A stretch of DNA of 64,000 nucleotides from Chrysogorgia sp. JL179-B06 (lineage: Eukaryota > Cnidaria > Anthozoa > Scleralcyonacea > Chrysogorgiidae). Positions 1-11,350 of this stretch are shown here, piece by piece (position 1 is the stretch's first letter; each line of letters opens with the position of its first letter). The position numbers were made by a program, and so were the translations under genes. The notes under the pieces were generated by a model. It did not search any database, was not told the origin of the DNA, and saw only the letters and a program-made list of their open reading frames with translations. Where the stretch lies: assembly GCA_035772405.1 (NCBI GenBank), contig JAYKKM010000439.1, forward strand, positions 5,583,501-5,647,500, in the 5' to 3' direction.

Positions 1-1437
1 TGTCCCTATCCAATTTAAACATGTCCCTATCCACTGGCGTTTTACCAACGACACTCAAAGTTGCTCATGTAATACCTTCTTTCAAGAAATCATCCGTTGA
101 CTCTGAAGATATGAACAGTTTCAGACCAATTTCCAACCTCCAATTTCTTTCAAAAGTCATCGAACGTGTCGTCGCAAAGCAGTTCATAAATTATCTCACA
201 GAAAACAACATATATCCTCGGCTCCAATCTGCATACAGACTAGGATACAGTACTGAAACAGCACTCCGTCGTGTCCAGAATGATCTTCTAATAGCACTTG
301 ATAGTGGAAAACAAGCTTTGCTGATGTTATTAGATTTCTCGGCAGCCTTCGACACCATTGATCACGAGATTATGATCACCCGTCTGAAGGATCGGTTCGG
401 TATTACGGGTATGGCTTTGTCTTGGTGCCGCTCATTTCTTGATTCACGTGTTCAATATGTCAAAGTGAATGGTATGTCATCAGCCTCTGTTCCTGTTGAA
501 CAAGGTGTGCCACAAGGTTCGGTTCTCGGTCCTCTGCTGTTCTCCCTTTATGCTTCACCACTTGAGGACATATTCGCTGCATATGAAGTTAATGCAATGA
601 CCTACGCCGACGATACCCAACTCTATATTACTGCTAACCATGAGGACACTGTTATTGCTGTACATTGCCTATATATAGGTCATGGTGCCTTCAAAATAAG
701 TTATTTCTCAACGATGGCAAAACTGATCTTGTACACATTTTTTCTAAATTTTCTAAGTCACCTCCGTCATCTCCTTGTGTCTCGGTTGGCAATACTGTTA
801 CCAAGGTGCAGTCTGAAGCTCGTGACCTCGGTGTCATCATAGATAATAACCTTTCTATGAAAAAACACGTTAACGCAATTTGCAAATCAGCGTATGCTGG
901 CATCAGGAACATAGGAAGTTTGAGAAAATATCTTGATGCTCCCACTACTGAGAGACTAGTTCATGCGTTCGTTACATCCCGACTTGACCAATGTAACAGT
1001 TTGCTTTATGGTTTACCCCAAGCTGAGATTAAGAAGTTACAAAGGGTGCAAAACACTGCTGCAAGAATTGTTACCAGGTCTAAAGGCTATGATCACATCA
1101 CTCCGGTCCTTCTACATCTACATTGGTTACCAGTGGAATTCAGAATTAAATTTAAATTAATTCTGATGGTTTTTAAAGTACTGAATGGTCTATCGCCACC
1201 TTATTTGGTTGAATTGCTTCAACCCCTTAAGCACCAGCGCCTTTTGAGATCCTCTGGCAAAAATTTGCTATTCCAGCCAAGATCAACGACCAAGTCGTTT
1301 GGAGATCGGGCTTTTTGCATCGCGGGTCCAGCACTGTGGAATAGTCTTCCTGTGGAGCTGCGAATGTCGACGTCGGTTGACTTTTTTAAAACTGCTCTTA
1401 AAACTTTTCTCTTTTCTAAGGCTTTTAATACTTAACT
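1..1437 (+). pseudogene. CR1/L2-like LINE reverse transcriptase, frameshifted
   Basis: This is the reverse transcriptase part of a non-LTR retrotransposon ORF2. Its frame is already open at base 3, so the 5' part, including any endonuclease, lies outside the window. Visible motifs are LLDFSAAFDTIDH (about 330-365, palm motif A), GVPQGSVLGPLLF (about 505-543) and YADDTQLY (about 602-625, catalytic Asp pair). Soon after YADD the frame shifts: the thumb and C-terminal part (KLFLNDGKTDL onward) continues in another frame from about 690 to 1435, ending in the GDRAF...ALWNSLP type C-terminus usual in CR1/L2-group elements. The element is therefore dead unless the shift is a sequencing error. The clade assignment is from motif memory, not a tree. 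Confidence 0.85.
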
Positions 1438-1543
1438 GTTATTTATTTAGCTCCTTCCTTTGTACTTTCATGTAATTATGTAAATAAGCATTGAGACAGC
1501 TGTAAAATGCGTATTATTCTTAAGAAATAAATTATTATTATTA
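1..1543 (+). mobile_element. CR1/L2-like non-LTR retrotransposon, 3' part
   Basis: The coding part is followed by about 100 bp of 3' UTR ending in AAGAAATAAATTATTATT, an (ATT)n tail rather than poly(A), as is usual for CR1/L2-type LINEs. The fragment at 10046-10322 shares this 3' end, so at least two copies of one family are present. The target duplication cannot be judged because the 5' end is outside the window. Confidence 0.8.
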
Positions 1544-1546
1544 TTC

Positions 1547-1991
1547 TTGTCAGTGAGGTGATACCACTTGTTTAATCCCTAACATGTTCCCCTGACACAG
1601 TGAGTGTTAACCTACCCAATTATACATTATACAGTATTTATCCTTCAAAAGCTGTGTAAAAATATACATTGAAAGCCTAGGACTGGCACTGTCCAAGCCT
1701 ACTATCCAGGACAAAGGTGAATTTAAACAGACACACTAAGCCATTGGCCAGAAGGGCATATGCCATAATATCAGATGAGCGTAAATGCTGATTGTTATAT
1801 AGCCAGTATGGTGTATGTTTACACTATTAAAGTCAATAAAATGTAAGCCAGGCCCAGGTCGTGGCTGGCCAGGTTGGTCCTATAGACTTGCAATATAAAC
1901 ACAGCTAAAGTCTGTAATTGTTTACATCCTTACTACAAGTCTACAAGACACCAGTATACTCTTTATCAGCTAATTTTTGAGTTTTGCAATG
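1547..1991. repeat. Dispersed repeat A, copy 1
   Basis: About 440 bp beginning with TGTCAGTGAGGTGATACCA directly after the LINE tail. It matches 2258-2686 along its whole length with small indels, including the shared blocks CCCCTGACACAGTGAGTG and ACTAAGCCATTGGCCAGA. No coding potential was seen. It may be a SINE or a non-autonomous DNA element; no termini could be fixed. Confidence 0.75.
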
Positions 1992-1994
1992 AGT

Positions 1995-2145
1995 GTTGTC
2001 TGACTATATATTGATAAGCTCGATAAACCTTTTATTCTGTTAGAAGACTTCTGTTGCTTTTATTAATATATAATCTTATTATATTATATAATTATGCATA
2101 CATGTACCGGTATTTCAATGGTATTCAAGTACTGGTAACACATTT
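1995..2145. repeat. Dispersed repeat B, also found inside the EGF array
   Basis: The stretch with GATAAACCTTTTATTCTGTT and TATTTCAATGGTATTCAAGT reappears at about 25795-25915, where it fills an intron of the EGF array. It separates the two copies of repeat A. Confidence 0.7.
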
Positions 2146-2257
2146 CAAAAAGATGAAATGATAAAAGTCCATAATATGCAACAAAGAACATTGCTTAATC
2201 TAATTATTTCACCAATATATCATTAATTCAAGATGAAATTCCCTTCAGCTGCTTGTT

Positions 2258-2686
2258 GTCAGTGAGATGATACCAGTTGTTTAATCCCTAATGTGTTCCC
2301 CTGACACAGTGAGTGTTAACCTACCCAATTATACAGTATATATAACAGTATATATCCTACAAAAGCTGTGTAAATATATACATTGCAAGACTGGGACTGG
2401 CATTGTCTAGGCCTAGGACAAAGGTGTTTACACAAACACACTAAGCCATTGGCCAGACCAGCATGCCATCAGATGAGCATATAAACACTGATTGTTATAT
2501 ATATAACCAGTGTGGTGCATGTTTAGACTATTAAAGTCAGTAAAATGTAAGCCAGGCCCAGCCAGGTTGGTCCTGGTTAGTCCTATAGACTTGCAGTATA
2601 AACACAGCTATAATCTGTACTTTTTTACATCCTTACCACCAGTACTGGTACTCACTATATAGGCTAATTATCAAGTATTGCAATTA
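2258..2686. repeat. Dispersed repeat A, copy 2
   Basis: Direct-orientation copy of 1547-1991, visibly diverged (for example a tandem TATATAACAGTATATA expansion near 2336), so the duplication is not recent. Confidence 0.75.
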
Positions 2687-4075
2687 TTCCATTGAGGATG
2701 AGGTTGCAAAAAGTGACCGAGTGAAACAATGGTGATGGCTAATTTAAATAAAAGTATAAAATCTGCCATTCAAAATTTGTATTAACATTTGTTATTCTGA
2801 AATATTATAATAAAGCACATAATTTATTGGTATATCGTGTGCAAGGACTATTCAATTTCGAGCGAAAGCCCTTCAAAGAGTGATTTCGTGATGTCTGATT
2901 GACAGGCTCACGTTTGTTTTGTTTTTAGTCGCCATGACGCCATGCCAAAAGTGAAATGTTCCGACCACAATATATTTTGAAGTACTAACTCTAAGAACTC
3001 ATTCTACATATCTAATGAAAGCTTGATTAACAACCTCTGACATACCTACAAAAATATTTTTGTAACTGATAGCTAACAGCTTGAAAAAAGCGACGACGCT
3101 TGGATTGGATTTGATAAATTCCTAGTAAATATTTTAGATATTCAGACGACCATATATTTTGAACTACTATTACTCTATTAAATCATGCTATATATCAAAT
3201 AAAAGCCTGAATAACATACTCGAACATGTTTGCAAAACGATCTTTGTAACTGATTAACAGGTTTAAAAAACCGAAAACGGGTTTACCTTTAGTTTGACGC
3301 CACGTATAAAACTTGATTTACGAACTTGACATCTTCCGACGACGATATATTGCATTTTCACTGCCTTTTCACGATCTTTTTGAACACAAATCTTCATTCA
3401 CCGTATAACCCGACAAAACACGTACCTTGGTCGTCAAAACACCACCATTGTCCATTGTGAAGTACCCTCTTCCAATGTGCGTGAGAACGCAGTCGAGCAA
3501 TTACGCAGACGACATAGACATTTTTGAACAAAAGGGATTGAACATTAAACAAACGTCGCACCAAGCACAGTTAATACCAAGACTGACCACGCAACAATGC
3601 GATACCACTGCCAAACGCGAGAATCGCCCATGCCGTAAGACTTCGAACGTTTCCATGATGACGAACAAACACCAGCTCATATGGGATGCTGCAACGTCAC
3701 AACGTGCAAGGACGATGCGAAGCTCGGGCAATGTGCGATAGCCGCGAAGCAGCGTAACTAGAAATACGTATACGCAACAACCCCTCGCCCAATTGCTGTT
3801 TGAAACTTACAGTACAGTACTTCTTTTGGTTCTAAATTACTTGAATTAGATAATAGCCACTTCATTTGCCAAACTAAATAAATTTTCAGTGGACAATATC
3901 TCTCAGCTTTGTATTGTCTGAATTTAATTGTTTCATAGGACATCAAAATAAATACATGCAGTCCAAACTTTTTAATTTTTGAGTGCAGCAACAGAATAGT
4001 GGGGGTCTACTGCTGTTTCTACCATCAATCACTAAGAAATAAATTACTTTTATCACAATATTGATGACTCACGAA
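2687..4075. other. Non-coding interval with an internal imperfect repeat
   Basis: Segments 2966-3090 and 3147-3275 are imperfect direct copies (both contain ATATATTTTGAA...CTA and TTTGTAACTGAT). A 104-codon open frame at 3427-3741 lies in a less AT-rich patch, but it resembles no family I know and has a competing antisense frame. About 3757-3900 matches the start of the insertion at 25347 in the EGF array (shared ACGCAACAACCCCTCGCCC). No gene is supported. Confidence 0.5.
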
Positions 4076-4569
4076 ATAATCAATGCAGTATTTAGTAACA
4101 GTAAGTTGCTAATTCTACCCACATTCGACTACTGTGATGTGGAGCTGGCAGGAATATGGATAACTAAATATTGATGGTCATAATCAGAGGTCTCTAGGCA
4201 TGTCAGGGAAACTGATCTTTCCTAAGTCGGGACTTGAAACTGATTGGTTAATAGAAATCCCAAGTTTTGTACCTCTTGTATTAGAAGCAAGTTACATTGT
4301 GTAATGCTAGTTAGGAAATTCCATGGCATTTTAACATCATATCTACCAGTAAAGAGCTATTTTCCATGTTTCAATTAATCTGTTCATACATGTTATAGCA
4401 CCATTATCTATTGCCAAATATATGTGAAGGATATACAACTTTTGAGTTAAAATTAGTTTTTGTAACATTGAACTGTACATTGATGAATATGTGTTGAAAT
4501 TTGTAACAACTGTAATTTGTTAGAAAACAAGACCCGGTTATCCTGTATAAATATTATTGTATTATTATT

Positions 4570-4618
<49 letters not shown>

Positions 4619-4619
4619 C
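4076..4619 (+). pseudogene. LINE relic, C-terminal region and 3' tail
   Basis: One frame near 4095-4150 reads LLILPTFDYCDVEL, the LP-x-DYCDVV-like signature found downstream of the reverse transcriptase in many CR1/Jockey-group LINEs. Little else is readable. The stretch ends in an (ATT)n tract from about 4550, consistent with a LINE tail. No catalytic motif is left. Confidence 0.5.
4550..4619. repeat. (ATT)n microsatellite
   Basis: About 20 ATT units, interrupted early by TATTG. It is probably the 3' tail of the LINE relic in front of it. A looser ATT/TAA tract follows at 4748-4812. Confidence 0.85.
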
Positions 4620-7080
4620 CTGAATTAATGAACTTTTAAAATCGATGTATATATTCGATAGTTTATAATGGTTCAAGTAGTCAATTGTAAATTACCTCAT
4701 TGAGCGAGATTTATAATTGTATATATAACAAAAGATTTAAATAATTTTCATTATTATTATTAATAATACTAATAATAATAATGCATTGACAATAATACTA
4801 CTAATAATAATGCCTAATGCAGATTGCAGATACCATATTTGCCATGTAACAAAGCATATATATGGCATTGTGTACTATAGTACTATAGATGGAGTACTGT
4901 ATTAAACACAGATTATATATGGAATACATGCCAGTATACAAAACATGGACGTCAAGATCATATCGTCAGAAACATAATATTCCTGGTTGAAAAAATGATA
5001 ACCTTCTTATTGCCAGTGACGGCCTCTAACCATTGAGCCATCGAGATTCAGATGGAGAGACGTTACAATGATGCACTGGTTCTAATGATATATGTACTGC
5101 CTATATTCAGCAGTATTATAAAGAACAAATGGTATATATTTTAAACAGGCTAGGACTGGCCATTGTGCCATCTTGTGCCAGAACAATGGCCAGCCATTGT
5201 GCTGGCACAAAGTGCCATTGTTCTGGCACAAGATGGCAGTGTAAAATCAGGCTTGGACTGGCCATTGTTGCATGGATTTAATTCCAACTGTCAAAATATT
5301 ATACATATATGTTTTGAAAATTCAAAACATTACACACCTTCAAATTTTCCCAAATCTCTCTGTTAAGTATTTCAAAATGTGTCTATTAGATTTCGGAGCT
5401 TGGAGCAAATACACAATACAGTGTACAATTATTTAAATTACATTAAAATTAGCGAGTCAAGTCAAAAAGTTAAACGATAAAGTGAAGCACTAAACTGAAC
5501 TGAAGCCGAAGGTAATGGCTATTCGTAGTACGGTAGCCGTACGACGCTATAGTCTCTTAGAATTCAACGAAATGCGGGTAAATATCATCAAAATCCTAAA
5601 CCTAACCCTAATCTTAACCAAATTGCTAACCCTAACCAAAAAAAACTATGCAGAAAAGGCAAATTAATTGCTCAACAGACCGGTGAGTCGGTGACAATCA
5701 CAATGTACATAATTATAATAGTCCTTTTACCTTTTACTTGTGTCTGTCTTTGATTATCTTGTCCTTCAACACTACAGTTTCGGCTTGAAATCAGCAGATA
5801 ATGTCTATAGTAATGTTTGTTATAAACAAACATTGCCATTTCCTCACAAAATCATCGGATGCAGTAGGTTTTTAGAGTAAGGTCGCAGTGCTATTGAACG
5901 TCGATTTTCATTGGTTAAAATTCACTTCTGCCACTTACGTCCGCATGTGGTCTATTCCACTCGTCGCGCTATTGCCCGCATCTATCGATAATGTAAAATG
6001 ATGTTTGAAACGGTAAAGTCTATAAACCTTAACGGAAACTTATCATTTTACCACATTTAATATATCATTTTACCACATTTAATACCTTGGCCATGCAAAC
6101 ATCTGTCATATTGCGCACGCCAATCCTAATACTACGAATTTCCTGTGACACCGGTTTGAACATCGACCTTATCATGTAGCGACATGTAATACTAGGTCAT
6201 TTACAACGAAAGTTCGACATTTCAAACTATTAAGTTGAACGATTTAAGGTTTTAAACATCGAACTTATGTGCGCGCCGAAGTTAACCTGAGACAAAACCA
6301 ACGAATGCACGCTGCTAGTAATTAAATAGCCTTGCAAACATCTGTCATCAGTTATATAATATTAAGTTCGGCCTGTGATGCAAACGTCGAACTAAATCGG
6401 TCGAACTTATTAAATTGCTAGCCTTTTATTAGACAATAAAAATATAAATGACCAGATTAGGTCTCCATCTCCTCCTCCTAAGTAAGCACCTTCATGCATG
6501 ACCTGCTGCATCTTCTTTGTGTATACTGGAAACACAGGGGTTGCAGGTATGTGCCACACTATATGACATTAAAACAGCCATCCGCTTAGGGGAAACTAAC
6601 AGTTCTACCATTCAAGTTGCTTGCGTGCGTAGGGATTGAGTTTAACATGATACGGCAGAACTTTGATGTTGTCCCGGTCCAAGATGGACGCTTTTGATGT
6701 CAGTGCAAGGGGTCTATTTGATTCGGTCTGCGATATAGTATCGGTTTGAGATAGCGTTATTAGGGCAACGAAAGTCACCGCAGCATTTTTTAGATCTGTG
6801 ATGGGCCAGGGTTAATAGCAAACTGTAGCAAACCCTAACCAAAAATTCCCCAGGTCACATCAAGGTTCACTTTGAAGTTTGAAACCTTGGTTATTACTCG
6901 GTAAATACGGACCTAAAATGAACAGGTTTTGTGATTGGCTGCATGGAACAAAGGTATAATAGCAATACACATATATATATATATATAGCAATACACTTCC
7001 ATTTATATTAATACATTACCTATATACAAGCCAAAAGCTCGAGAAAGATGGAGTCATGGAGAAATTCACGACCAAATCAT
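4620..7080. other. Non-coding interval with short repeats
   Basis: No gene recognised. It contains a perfect inverted repeat (5166-5238), telomere-like CCTAACCCTAA and CTAACCCTAACC (5590-5637), a tandem duplication of TATCATTTTACCACATTTAA (about 6044-6083), a GTTCGA-rich stretch (6120-6420) and a short (AT)n at 6968-6987. The 67-codon open frame at 5163-5366 is made by the inverted repeat and is not credible as a gene. Confidence 0.5.
5166..5238. repeat. Perfect 25-bp inverted repeat
   Basis: Arms 5166-5190 and 5214-5238 are exact reverse complements (TGCCATCTTGTGCCAG... against ...CTGGCACAAGATGGCA) around a 23-base loop that itself carries GCCATTGT and CTGGCACAA. Single-stranded DNA or RNA from here would form a strong hairpin. 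Confidence 0.9.
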
Positions 7081-7212
7081 AGAAAAAGTTTCCGTGTTAA
7101 ATATCTAGGAGTAGTACTCGATTAGAAACTGTAGAAACTGTCCTGGAAGGAACATGTCGAAACAGTGAGTAAGAATGTTAGTAAGAGCCTTGGCTTACTC
7201 TTTCGTATAAGA
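7081..7212 (+). pseudogene. LINE relic, post-catalytic RT segment
   Basis: Translation shows FRVKYLGVVLD, then a stop, then after a short gap LSWKEHVETVSKNVSKSLG. This is the KYLGV.LD..L.W..H......K....LG pattern that follows the YADD motif in CR1/Jockey/L2 reverse transcriptases. The stop and the change of frame show decay. Upstream and downstream sequence is too eroded to assign. Confidence 0.7.
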
Positions 7213-7479
7213 AAATGCGAGAAATATTATAGTAGCTTTCATAATTATAACACTATAGAAGAAAACAAGACCAACATCTACCAAAACCTAAAAATAATAT
7301 TGGAAAAGGAACTTTTATTTACTTGCTCGTCCAGATGAAATCAAACGCTCTCTCTTTTAGTACTTTTAAACTTTTTAAATTTGTAACTTTCATTCTTATT
7401 AGTCCGGGAGCAAATGTCATTGAAATAAAGTCCCGTGGAAATGTTGTGCTGAAAGCACGGCACTCCGTCTAGATGTGTT

Positions 7480-9681
7480 AAGGTGACCCAAAAGAACGTG
7501 ACAAATTTTGGTGGCAACATACTTGAATTATGGGAGGTCAAAGTGTGATATAATCTAGCATGGAAACGAGGCTGAAACATAAAATCGTTTATAACTCTTC
7601 AAAACGTGCGCCAAATTACGCACCATAGTCACTCATAAACTGCTCCTCAATACCTCAAATACTAATGTAAAGTGTTTTAGGGATTAGCGTGATCACCTGA
7701 CCAAGTAACATGAAAACGAGTCTCGTACGTAAAGAGCTTGTTAACGTGTTTAGAACAACCCAAAAATGTCATTGTTGCAGACCAATGCTGTTGCTCAGTG
7801 GCAGCACTATGGGTGTGCAATCAGTGCGCCGCACCGGGGCCCACTCTTAGAAGACCATTATACTCAACTTTTAGGGTCACTGAAATGGCATTTCCTGCAT
7901 TTTGAGAGCACTTTTCAATAAAATCTAAAGACGACAAATCACTTTTTTGTAGTGTATCCATTATTTTTAAGAAAATATTATTAATAATAAGATATTAATA
8001 AGATATATATTAATAAGAGACAGTTTTCCGAATGGACTGATAGCCCCCTCGACCCATAGAATCGCTAGTGAAAGGACATGTTCTTCAAGGCATGGAAAAG
8101 GATGGAGGATTGTACCTCCCGCAGATATTGTGAAAGGCAAACACATTTTCTTCACTATCGATAATGTTGACTTCGCTGAAGATACTCACGACGGGAAGCG
8201 CACTCTACTTGGGACTGCCATGGCGGGTCTACAAGAAGACTGATCCAGATGACGTAGAACCAGACTAAATTGGTATAGTCGTATTCTATATTTATCCGTT
8301 TAGCGTTCAGTTGTCCTGTAAATTAATTATTTATATACTTTTCTATAATCTATAAGAATCTGCGGAGCTGAGCCGTTAGGTACAGCAGCCTCAAAGTCCA
8401 GTGTCTCTTACAGCCTCGCAGGCATTGAAAAGTTCGTCTGTCAGCTCTGTTTGCTTAAAACAAGCGTCACAACCGTCAAGGAGCTCAGGTGGTTCCTCTT
8501 CAAAAAGAAACAAGCCCGATCATACAGCTACCACCAACGCAGGCTGCATTGTATCAGGCAATGCTACGAGCGCATTATCAAATGATGGTGTGGAATAGCG
8601 ACGTGATCTCGAATCCAGAGCTGTTCTCGCCACAGAATTATGGATGGCAGATGGATAAAGATGAATGGTTGCCAGTTATGACAACACCTGAAGCCATCAC
8701 ATAACTGGTAAAATGTGGATGATCAAAAGAACGATGTTCTACTAATTGTTGCTAGTGCTGCAAAGCTGGAGTTCACTGCACGCTGGAGAGTGCGAAAACG
8801 TGCACAAGGATGACGATGTACTGGCAGATGAGGGAATGAGACAGTATGATCGAGTGCAGATTTGTTAAGTCACACTGAAGATAAAGCGCAATGTAGCGCA
8901 TTTTGTTTATAGTTAATTAGGGCATTTTATAGTTGAGTAGGGCATTTTGTTTATAGGGAGATGATGTTAGTCTCCATACAATACTGTCAATGGATTACTT
9001 TTAAGTCCTTATTAATTAATCATGATTACTTTATCATGATTACTTTTTAATTAAGTCCTGCAAGGCTAGACCCTAGATATTTTTACGTTGCATTTCTTCA
9101 CTGAACGGAAGAAGTGAGACAAATTAGCTGTAATTGTTGTTCAAATAAACATATGACTCTTTATAACTAATTGCTATAAAGTGTGCATAGCCTTTAATAA
9201 TCTAAACGCATTGCTCAATCTTTTTAACATTTTTGTGGATCTTGTTTTCCGTTACGTTACTACAGTCTTTGCCTCAGCCTCGTGTTCATGCTAGCTTAAT
9301 CACATGACATTGCATACTAAACTATAGATATTGTATAAACATGATCAACTTCAGCAACAGCATTGGCCTGCGCAACAATGACATTTTTTGGGTTGTTCTA
9401 AGCACGTTAATAGGCTCTGTGGAACATCTTAAATAACTTGGTCACGTGACAACACTCATCCCTAAAACATTATACATTAGTACTTGAGGTATTGAGGAGT
9501 AGTTTTTGAATGATTATGATGCGTTTCGGCACACATTTTGATGAGTTATAGCCGATTTTATGTTTCAGCCTCGTTTCCATGTTAGATTATATACGTCACA
9601 CTTTTGACCCCTCGTAAATCCAGTCTGAGCAAGTTGTAATGTTGCCACCAAAACGTTTTACGTTCTTTAGGGTCACCTTAG
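7480..9681. mobile_element. Candidate DNA transposon with about 320-bp inverted ends
   Basis: Segments 7480-7798 and 9352-9681 are diverged reverse complements over their full length. Shared blocks include AAGGTGACC at the outer edge, GGAAACGAGGCTGAAACATA in the middle and AACAATGACATTTTT near the inner edge. Between them lies a broken gene (8058-8830). The arrangement fits a transposon with long terminal inverted repeats. Two unrelated inverted insertions of one dispersed repeat would look the same, and no clear target duplication was found. Confidence 0.5.
8058..8830 (+). pseudogene. Broken gene of a multicopy, probably transposon-borne family
   Basis: A first open segment (8058-8243) reads VPPADIVKGKHIFF, then IDNVDFAEDTHDGKRTLLGT, and stops. 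A second region has TVKELRW...FKKKQ in one frame near 8470-8510, then LPPTQAALYQAMLRAHYQMM and NYGWQMDKDEWLPVMTTPEA (8489-8704), then a Cys-rich end (CSTNCC, CCKAGVHC, about 8730-8800) with stops. I recall this chain of motifs (IDN.DF.EDT..G..T.HGT, LPPT.AAL..H..RA.YQ, GW......P..T..PEA, Cys-rich tail) from an unnamed multicopy protein family in invertebrate genomes; its biochemical function is unknown to me. At least two frameshifts and several stops make this copy non-functional. Confidence 0.6.
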
Positions 9682-10045
9682 GGCTAGGGGGAGGGGACAC
9701 CGTATTTTGTTGGTTCCGAGCGTCCACATGAATTTTGTCCAGGATTGTAGAATTCTTATAAAATCTCTCCCCAAAATGCAGGAAATGGTATTTTAGAGAC
9801 TATAGATTTCAAAATTTCCTGGCGGAGGACCCCGTACCCCCAAAAATGTGGACAGTTTTTTCCACCGCCATTACAAATGGGTAGTTGTAAAGTTTCGGCC
9901 TTAGGATAACCCCTGATTGCTATCTGAAAGTAACGTAATAATAAATGTTTAGTATTATTTATATATAACAAAGTAAAAACTAAAAAGTATACAAGTGATT
10001 TGGAACTCATGTGAGCACAAGATGCATATTGCATGTTTATGAAGA

Positions 10046-10322
10046 ACCCTGGACAAAGACGAAAACATACGGAGATCGATCATTTAGGAAGGCAGGATCG
10101 GCAGTTTGGAACAGCCTACTAAATGAATTCAGATTAGAGACATCTGTTGACATTTTTAAAGTTAAACTTAAGACATTCCTTTTTATCCAAACTTATTGCT
10201 AGAATTTTAGAGTTTGATAATTTTTTAGTATACTTTTTAATATCTATTTCTTAGTATTTTATTGTAATGAGCATTGAGAAATTTTTGTAAATGCGCACTG
10301 AAGAAATAAATTATTATTATCA
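10046..10322 (+). pseudogene. 5'-truncated CR1/L2-like LINE, last codons and 3' UTR
   Basis: It encodes TYGDRSFRKAGSAVWNSL and then TSVDIFKVKLKTFLF before the stop at about 10200, the same C-terminal module as the LINE at 1-1437. The 3' UTR ends with GAAGAAATAAATTATTATTA, matching that LINE's tail. It starts abruptly inside the left arm of the surrounding inverted-repeat element, as 5'-truncated LINE copies do. Confidence 0.8.
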
Positions 10323-10496
10323 TTATAGGTAAAAATTAGATTTCAAGTTATGTTATCCGCGGGAACCGCATTTTATGGTTTTGAAACTGTCAAACATAGT
10401 TCGAAAGCAAACGTTAATTTCGAATTAAGTTTCGAATTAATCGGCAGCTAGTTTCGAATTATATGTTTGGGAGTTGTTAGCCCAAGTTGGATTTGA

Positions 10497-10640
10497 ACTC
10501 CTATTTATTTATTTATTTATGAGCTTCGCCAAAAAATAAACAACATACAGAATAATACAATATGCCAGGGTAACCACAGTAGCATAGCTAATTACATGCA
10601 GCGGGCCCAATAAGAATATAACCCCAATAAGAATATAACG
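10497..10640. repeat. Dispersed repeat C, copy 1
   Basis: Starts with (TTTA)n followed by GAGCTTCGCCA and runs through GGGTAACCACAGTAGCATAGC and GGGCCCAATAA. The stretch 13836-13990 has the same order of blocks (ATTTATTTATTTG, GATTCGCCACA, GGGTGGCCACAACAGCAGTCGC, GGTCCCAAA). Confidence 0.6.
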
Positions 10641-10974
10641 CCTAAAACACTAGTAAAATAACAACTCATCTAAAAACAACATGTGATAGGGCTTTTGAGG
10701 CTGTGAGAGGAATTATACTCATCAGTCATGTAGAGACATAACTAACCGAAGTAGCATGGCTCAGCAGGGCCGGACTTAGCATGTGGGAGGCCTGGGGCCA
10801 GCCTTGGTGGGGGGCCTCTTGATGTTCTCCATAAAATTTCTAAATTACTAAAACTGGCCCAAACCCGTGACCAAAAAATCGGAACTTTGTAGCAACAAAG
10901 TAAAGTAATACATTATATTATTCAATAGAAAAAGCAAATAACAACTACTATCATGATTCATGACAGTCTACAAT

Positions 10975-11350
10975 CTTGGGCCTCTGAATCCTTTCCAGTT
11001 TAGATAGACAGACTGTGGTGACCAGATCTGCATAACATAAGCTAAATGTGATCTTACAAGTGATAGATCGATCTTCTTACAGAATAACTCTGTATATAAC
11101 GTGTGTTGCTTCTATAATGTATCCTATAGTATAGCAAGTTATAGCAACTTATTTACACGGGCGTATTGTCCCAAGACTTGCAAATACCAAGATAACGTTC
11201 ACAATTTGTTGCTTCCAGACTAGCGCCCTTCATTTTGTAGGTAGCAGTTTATTTTGCGTGTGATAGATTGTGAACGACATTTCTCCTCATTGAATATTAA
11301 GCCAGAATCATAAGACCTGCAGGTTTCTAATCTGGACGATGCGTCATCGT
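10975..11350 (-). pseudogene. LINE relic, post-catalytic RT segment
   Basis: Read on the minus strand, one frame gives DSGLIFNEEKCRSQSITRKI (about 11310-11250) and, further down, a patch resembling LAYVMQIWSPQSVYL (about 11050-11005). These match the region after the YADD motif in LINE reverse transcriptases, where FN..KC...SITRK and SHLAYA.QVW.PQS are typical. Several stops and frame changes separate the patches. It has no catalytic motif and belongs to a different family from the LINE at base 1. Confidence 0.6.

Noticed and set aside
3427..3741. 104-codon open frame in a less AT-rich patch
   Set aside because: No motif recognised, an antisense open frame overlaps it, and no splice or start context supports it.
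6120..6420. GTTCGA-rich stretch as a tRNA-like B-box (GTTCGA)
   Set aside because: No A-box at the right distance and no cloverleaf could be drawn.
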